A DNA stretch of 64,000 nt from Sebastes aleutianus (lineage: Eukaryota > Chordata > Actinopteri > Perciformes > Sebastidae), in the NCBI GenBank assembly GCA_916700875.1, contig CAKAKS010000060.1, forward strand, positions 2,961,334-3,025,333. The letters are read 5' to 3'. Below the pieces are notes generated by a model, which made no database searches, had not been told where the DNA came from, and worked only from the letters and a program-made list of their open reading frames with translations. Of the stretch, positions 57,840 through 64,000 are shown one piece after another. Numbering within the stretch: position 1 is the stretch's first letter; each line of letters starts with the position of its first letter. Position numbers and translations under genes: made by a program.

Positions 57840-60312
57840 CAGCAGGGGGTGAAGTATGAGAGAGGAGAAGCAAACAGAGATGTAATGTAACATAAATACA
57901 GAAACAGAGCAAGTGACTCCAAAGTGTTGCCATGCCTTCAGTGGCATTTGAATTCTGCAGCTCTGTGTTGTTATAGATAATATTAATGCATGGCTTCCAA
58001 TGAAATGATTCATAATTTCATTGTTATTTCAGTGTATAAACATGCTGTCAGTGTGGGAAAACTGACATTTTGCTTTGGCAATATTGTACACCAATAAAGG
58101 CTCGAACAAGAGGGCGCACCCATTCAGAAAAAAAATAGAGAAAGAAAAAATCTGCAGGCTAAAGTAGCAGGTAGAATAAAAGGGCGGCGGAGAAGCAAAC
58201 ACAGGTTTGACAGAGGTAGGAGAGGTGACGATAGGCAATAGGTAATGTTTTTCTTCTCCAATTCCCTTTTGAGGTAACATCCAACAATTTGAAGGTTCAA
58301 TGGGCAAGATTACAGTTCTGCTAGAGATGAGTTAAAAATACAGGGTGAGTTGTAACACCGTCTGCGGGCGCGAGTGAATGACACGCACACATCAGTGGCG
58401 TGCCGCACGCTCGCTGTTATTGGCTGTTTTCAACTGTAGCACGGATGAAAAGAGTCAGCATTACAGCTGTCAATTCAGATGGAGATCAGGTGGTGGGGAT
58501 GAATGAGGGAGACAGCAGATAGTGGCTCTGGGTTTGTCTGCACACGCGCACACAGCAGACATTAACGTGTGCATGAATGCGTGCATGCAAAGGCATTTTG
58601 CAGATGCTAACCGTTAAAAAAAATCAAATTTCAAATCCTCCTTTTCAGCCAAAGGATTCTGCTGTCACTCAGCGATGTTGTCTGAAAACAATGACAGCTG
58701 CAGGAGTGTCTCATCACTCATAACTTAAAGTATACTGATTTTGTTCAGTTTTCAGAGAGCTATAAAACCTGCCAATATTTCACACAATGCTTTTCATGTT
58801 TCGCAATTGATACGATTCAAACTGACAAAAAGAGAAATTTCCCAAAGAGAGTAATTAATTTCCTGGCACCTCAGTTTTGGGAGCGTTGTAGGGCAAGTGA
58901 AACAATGAGCGTATAAAACAACACTCCACTGTACTGTCGATTTCAATGCTAACAGACAGATGCCAATCTAGCTCTCTTTCTCTCCCCCCCTCCTCCTGCT
59001 AGACATGTGTGCTAGTTGGCTGAGAGACATTAGCATTTGTTTTACCCCCCATCCCATGTGCTAGAGCCTCAGGCACAACAGTCAAAGAGACACCACCACC
59101 TCCCAATATCTCATCTCATCTCTCAGTATGTGCGAGTGTGAATGCGAGACAGAGTGTGCTCTCACTCGCAGACATAAAACACACACAGTGTGGCTATTGA
59201 TATGTGCTGAAAGAGTTGAACCGCGTGCTCTGTGTGATTTTATTAGATATCAGTGATTTTTGCAATTTGCATGAGAAAATTCATAAAGACTTGTTTTGCA
59301 TTCTGCTTCGCTTTGGCAGTACTGTTCTAATGGATCGCCATGCCAATAGGGACCTCAATTGTGAGTGTGTTAGAGCCAGTGCATGTCCACACTGTGGTGT
59401 GCATGTGCTAGTGCGCCCCCTAGCTCTCAGCTGAGGCCCCATCCCCTTTTTTTTTTCCTCCTCCTCCTCCTCCTCCTGCTGTTCCTCTCTTGCCCTACAT
59501 ATCAGTCCCGGAGAGAATAGACCCGTCTAACACCCGGCTTCACAGAGACGCTGTTTTGTCATGTTTTATATCATTCTACTAATGGCAAGAAAAGCAGGTC
59601 CTCTGACTAAAGACTGCAGTATCCCTAAAGATCTCTGGTAACAAATGCTCTGCAAAAAAAAAAAAAACGTGACGACTCGCCTTAACCGAGCTCTCTGTTC
59701 TCACCAGCAAAAAGATCTTGTTTGTAAACAGTCTGAGAATGGCTGCGTTTTTTGATCCGTATTTGTAATAAAGGAGAAAAAAAAACAGACAGAAGAGAGG
59801 GAGAAGAGATGGGAGGAAGAGAGAGAGAGAGAGATCCAACAGATGGTAGATTTGGCGAGGCCTCTGCCATGCAGTTTATGTAAAAGCCTGTCTGGAAAGA
59901 GCACAGACCCCCGAAGCATCTCTCACATATTGAGGAGTCACAGTCACGGCCTGGCTGCAAAGTGAGACGCCCTTAATGTCCGTCATTACTGAAATACTAC
60001 TGATTTCCTTCAATAAAATGAGACGTTGTTGTTTTACATAGTAAAAGTATCAGACATTGTTAATTACTCACGGCCAAAAACTGCTACTGTGACCGTATTG
60101 TTGTTTTAAAGAAGTATAGAGTGCTCACTGTGACCATGAAATGTTTACTACTATTTTCCCATGGGGTTTTAATTCAGACCGGACAGTTTTATATGGGATG
60201 ATGATATTAAAATGTCAGAGAATGGACACATGTATGCATGTACACACACACTCTGTCCCTATCTGTGTGCATTTCTGACCCTGTGGCTGCCAATCAGAGA
60301 AAATGTTAAGAG
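57840..60312. other. Unique noncoding sequence
   Basis: CTC-rich tract at 59458-59478, A13 run at 59655-59667, GA tract at 59819-59833. No gene is seen. The 59195-59400 stretch (GTGTGATTTTATTAGATATC, GCAATTTGCATGAGAAAATT) has enhancer-like composition. Confidence 0.5.
59195..59400. promoter_or_regulatory. Candidate conserved noncoding element
   Basis: Octamer-like ATTTGCAT, a TTATTAGATATCAGTGATTT stretch and TGCCAATAGGGACC (CCAAT-type) lie close together. Inference from composition. Confidence 0.25.
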
Positions 60313-60607
60313 TAGATCTGCAACTGATGATTGCTTGCTTTATTGATTAATCAGGCGATTATTTTTTCTATTAAAATAAAAAAAAAATAGTGAGAAAATT
60401 GCACATTGCAACTTCCCAGTGCACAAGGTGACATCTTGAAATGTCTGCTTTGTTCGACCGACAGTCAAAAAAACCCAAAGATGCTTAGTTTATAATGATA
60501 TATATGACAAAGAAAAGCAGCATATCTTCTCATTTGAGAGTTTTTGTTCACTAGTTTTGCGTGAAAAATTATTGAAACGATTATTCGGTTAACAAAATAG
60601 TTGCAGA
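60313..60607. mobile_element. hAT-like MITE (CTGCAACT type), copy 1
   Basis: It starts TAGATCTGCAACTGATGATT and ends near ACAAAATAGTTGCAGATA, with GATTAATC-type terminal motifs. I recognise it as a very common teleost non-autonomous element. The interior is diverged from copy 2 next door. Confidence 0.68.
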
Positions 60608-60908
60608 TAGGACTGTAACTAACAATTATTTTCATTGTCGATTAAGTTGTTTAATCTATAAAATGTCAGCGCAAACGCGCAAGATGACGTCCTCAAATGT
60701 CTTTGTTCTGTCCACAATTCAAAGATATTCCGTTTACTCTCATAGAGTAAAGAAACCAGATAATATTCATATTTAAGAAGCTTGAATCAGAGATTTTCTT
60801 TTAAATTTTTTTCTTAAAAAATTACTTAAATGTATTAATTGATTATCAAAATAGTTTAATTTAATAGTTGACAACTAATTGATTAATGGACTAATTGTTC
60901 CAGCTGTA
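60608..60908. mobile_element. hAT-like MITE (CTGTAACT type), copy 2
   Basis: It starts TAGGACTGTAACTAACAATT and ends AATTGTTCCAGCTGTA. It contains AAGATGACGTCCTCAAATGT and TTCAAAGATATTCCGTTTAC, marks of the same teleost family. It abuts copy 1 directly. Confidence 0.72.
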
Positions 60909-61116
60909 ATTGAAACGCTACATTATTGTTTTCATATTCAAATTCTACTATAAGTTAATAATGTGATGCAGAAAGATGCGCACAAATCAAAGCCCCAAAA
61001 TGACCCCTTGTCACCATATTATTGTCCTCAATCATTTATCTGAATGTTGGTGTTGGTGTACGCGGCGTTGCCGGCCGGTGACAAAATGTTTTGGCGCAGA
61101 GTGGGCGGACACACAT

Positions 61117-61118
<2 letters not shown>

Positions 61119-61152
<34 letters not shown>
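61119..61152. repeat. (CA)n microsatellite
   Basis: About seventeen CA units. Confidence 0.94.
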
Positions 61153-61154
<2 letters not shown>

Positions 61155-61539
61155 AGAGCCCCAAAATGACCTATTTGTGAGCATGTGTGACCTGCGACTG
61201 TCGATCAGCGCAAATTTGTGAGGCAATGAAGCATGCAGGAGAGTCCCGTCAGAGCAGAGGCTAGACATCACCCCCATCCCCTCCATCCAGAGGAAGTGTG
61301 TGTGGGTGGAGGGGGAGACACAGGGCGGAAAAGGCACCATGAATGTAAAGAGGCAAAGGGTGAAGTGAGGATGGAAGAAGGGCAAGTGAGGAAGAGGAGA
61401 ACTCACAGCGAGTGAAGCTCGTCTAACGGTGTGATTTAATGTCATCTGCCGGCTCGCTAAAGCCCCCCTCCAACCCCCCTTTCCTCCTCCTCTATCCCTG
61501 AAATGTTGAAAAAAGGACTTCTATTCAAGCCGGCATATT

Positions 61540-61790
61540 TTTATTCCTCCTCTTCTCTCTCATTTCACATGGGCTGCAGATGCCTTAATTGTGCTCGCTC
61601 TTCAAGGCAGCCTTTTCGCTTGCTCTTGATAAGTCTTTGATATTCTGTGCTTCACTAATTGTAGTCGCTGCAGTACATCTATCTTTTTTCAATTTCCTGA
61701 TAATTAGCCTCTAACTCTTTCATCTGTCTTTTCAAGTGCACTAAATCTCCTTCTCTAATGAAAGTTACACTGAACCCAACAAGGTTGACG
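61540..61790. promoter_or_regulatory. Candidate conserved noncoding block
   Basis: It contains GATGCCTTAATTGTGCTCGC, CTTCACTAATTGTAGTCGC, CCTGATAATTAGCCTC and CTTGATAAGTCTTTGATATT. Repeated TAATTG/AATTAG cores and a TCF-like CTTTGAT suggest an enhancer; no alignment was made. Confidence 0.33.
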
Positions 61791-62142
61791 GCTGGTAAAG
61801 GAAGAGAAAAAAAAAACCACTGACGTCTCTCTCCCTCCCTTCCTCTCTTCCTCCCTCTCTCTCGCCGTAGGCAGGCCCTGTCCTTGCGTCTCCAACGTGA
61901 AAATATTCAACCAAAAGAACACAGGAGCCGTTTAATAAGAACATGCTTCAAAATGACTCGGGTTTAATGGATGGGAGATGTGAGGTGAGCGGAGGAACTA
62001 ACCTGGAGCGATCTGCTAAAAAGATCAAAAAACCTCCGAAATCACTCAAAGCCACTGCTGCACTCCCAGAAGACCGCGGTCCTATCGAGAAGCTCCGAGT
62101 AATGAGCAAGATTGAAATATTGCTGGGAGAGAGGGAGAGGGT

Positions 62143-62163
62143 GGGGGGGGGGGGGGGGGGGGG
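62143..62163. repeat. G21 homopolymer
   Basis: An uninterrupted run of 21 G. G-quadruplex formation is plausible, and length error in the assembly is also plausible. Confidence 0.9.
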
Positions 62164-62884
62164 AGCTATGTGCTATGTTATGTATATGATAACATATTAG
62201 CACAACATCATTCGAGTGTGACAGCCCGAGTTTGAAGCTCAACTTCTGCTTTGGCGAGACTTGATTCTTCCTGCATATTCAAAAACAGCAGGAAGATAAA
62301 AAGCCAGAGAGGTAGACTGTGATAAAGGCTTTTTTTTGAAGTACAAGGAGTGTTGCTCTAATAGTTTTATGTCTTTTGATTCAGTGTTTCCATGGTGGGG
62401 AAATGTGTTATTGAGAGCATTACTAAAAGAAATGCAAACACAGGCGGTGTGAGAGGAGAGCAGAGAGGAGAGGAGAAAAAAAAAAAAAACAGGCATCAAA
62501 ATTGATTTTTCAATCATGCTTGCTGTTTCAAGAGGGCGTCACATGTTCTAATGACCTCATCCCTCTTGTAGTGATGTGAGTTATTTCACACCGGGCCATT
62601 TTAAACTAAGAGGACTAAGGTGGGTGGGTGTGTGTGGGTGTGTGAGGGTGGGGGGGAGGTTAGTGCTGCCGCTAAGTAGGGCTCAAAGCGGTGAGGGGCA
62701 GTAAAGAGGAGAGGTGGGGTGGGCTAAGGGAATGGTTAACAGGGTCATTTAGATTGGATGGGAGATCGATACTGAGAGGTAGAGAGGAGGTGCATCTCTG
62801 TCACTGTGATGTGTGGCTGCTATGTGATTGTTCTGCAGATTACGTACAAGGGAGGGGAAAAAGAAAAGGGAAGTGCTGTCTCTC

Positions 62885-62890
<6 letters not shown>

Positions 62891-62922
<32 letters not shown>
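62891..62922. repeat. (GT)16 microsatellite
   Basis: Uninterrupted GT array ending in GCGCGC. Confidence 0.95.
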
Positions 62923-62927
<5 letters not shown>

Positions 62928-63220
62928 TGTGAACAATCATGTCACCGTCCTCCAGTGATTTAAAACACATTTCATGTTTTTTTTTTGGTTTGATATTCTA
63001 TCCCCGCGGAGGAGGAAATGAAATGCAATGTGCAGTGAATGTTTAAAGCTTATCGGTTTTTCTTTAAAGATTATCTCTTTATTTTTTTTTAGGGGTGGGG
63101 AGCAAAGTCAGTGACACTGAGATGATTACAAGTGACCAATCTATTCATTTATCTAAAGGAGATGTGACGATAAGACGCAAATTAAATCATGCTTTTTTTT
63201 TTGAATATCTATAAATCATT

Positions 63221-63400
63221 AGACGTGATGAGTCTCGCGACTGGGAGGTCTCGGGTTCAAAGCCAGAATTAGACAAATTAGTGGTGTTCTCCTTCTCCGC
63301 TGCAACCTCTGCAGAGGTGCCCTTGAGCAAATCTTTGAACCAGCGAAGCTCTAATAGAAAAAGTGCGTGACCAAATAATCTCAACTCAAATTAAAAAAAA
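63221..63400 (+). mobile_element. tRNA-derived SINE fragment
   Basis: It contains GACTGGGAGGTCTCGGGTTC with a B-box-like GGGTTCAAAGCC at 63253-63264, then GCAGAGGTGCCCTTGAGCAA, which I recognise as the body of a common fish SINE. It ends in an A-rich stretch near 63390-63400. The A-box end is missing or diverged. Confidence 0.55.
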
Positions 63401-64000
63401 ACTTGTAAGGGGACCTTGGAGTTTGAGAACTGGCTGTACTGGCCAATATGGGAACGTTTCATGTGTAAATATGTAAGAACATGTTAGGCAGGTAGTAGTT
63501 AAGTCTTATGTTTAGGGATCAAGGGGTCATTTGATTACTGTGCCGTGCCTACATGATGATTTTGTGCTCAGATGTTTGGTATCATGTACTCTCTCATGTT
63601 AGTGTGTCTATTTGTGCGTGTATGTGTGTCTTCTCGTGTGCTCCAGCGCTGCCTGCAGCATTTCCTGCAGCGCGTTGCGGCCTCCCAGCAAACATGCAAC
63701 GCCTGGAGATAAATCTGTTCACACAACATCAGTAGAGGGAGAAAAAAAAACATGAGGATCATAGCAGAAAGCTGATTTCTTCATATGTGTAAATTCTCAT
63801 ATTTAGCCTGTTATTGAAAAAATATTGGTTCAAATTAGGCCATGATACAGTGAATGTATTTGGATTGATTTCATCACTATACCTGCAAAGAGTTGTACTG
63901 ATTATCAATCTTAAAATAGCTGTAAATCATTTCCTACTTGTTGAAATAACACATGATAAATGTCACTTTAAAGGAGCTCTAGCTATACGATATCCAGAGC
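63401..64000. other. Unique noncoding sequence
   Basis: No gene or repeat is seen; short loosely GT-rich sequence at 63600-63640. Confidence 0.5.

Larger units (their letters stand above)
60909..63220. other. Noncoding sequence with CA, G and GT tracts
   Basis: CA array at 61119-61152, G21 run at 62143-62163, GT array at 62891-62922. A candidate regulatory block lies at 61540-61790, and a splice-bounded segment near 61868-61983 is discussed in the findings. No confident gene. Confidence 0.5.

Noticed and set aside
63253..63264. tRNA gene at the B-box-like site
   Set aside because: No A box and no acceptor stem; the downstream sequence matches a SINE body.

Overview
The window reads as nuclear DNA of a bony fish, most likely a percomorph teleost. 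The grounds are very dense (CA/GT)n, (GA)n and homopolymer tracts, small non-autonomous DNA transposons of kinds I recognise from teleost genomes (hAT-like with 8-bp target duplications, PIF/Harbinger-like with TAA duplications, TTAA-flanked MITEs), a tRNA-derived SINE carrying A and B boxes, and long AT-rich noncoding stretches with homeodomain-type TAATTA clusters. Species assignment is inference; no database was searched.

I find no protein-coding exon that I would defend. The open frames are short, often built on microsatellites (Cys-Val or His-Thr runs) or C/T-rich tracts, and lack convincing splice context or recognisable domains. The only protein-like remnants lie in transposons: a MADF-domain pseudogene in a Harbinger-like element (43665-43983), a BED-finger remnant in a hAT copy (21057-21160), and two weaker fragments near 11719 and 49715. 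The window is therefore best described as intergenic or long-intron sequence.

Layout. 1-7600: mostly unique noncoding DNA with a few dispersed repeats. 7604-9335: a TACCGTAAAACT-ended element interrupted by a hAT copy. 9336-14723: microsatellites and unique DNA. 14724-16067: a probable three-level transposon nest. 16068-20778: unique DNA with an AT-rich candidate regulatory block and a CAGA-tailed repeat. 20787-21354: hAT copy with a perfect target duplication. 23490-27089: one MITE related to the 14.8 kb copy, then two adjacent MITEs of different types. 29839-33826: two copies of one inverted-repeat element, the second carrying an expanded 53-bp minisatellite. 35-37.4 kb: three further repeats, including a 729-bp element with very long inverted arms. 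39711-41264: a clear three-level nest (hAT > second element > SINE). 42.4-43.0 kb: candidate conserved noncoding block. 43510-47755: a Harbinger-like element and two hAT-like elements. 51418-53066: two inverted copies of the 39.7 kb hAT family. 57-58 kb: very long (GT)n and (GA)n arrays. 60313-60908: two abutting hAT-like copies. 63221-63400: SINE fragment.

The most informative structures are the transposon nests with visible target duplications, which give an insertion order, and a roughly 130-280 bp internal module shared by three elements whose ends differ. Several blocks look like developmental enhancers by composition, but only cross-species alignment could show that.
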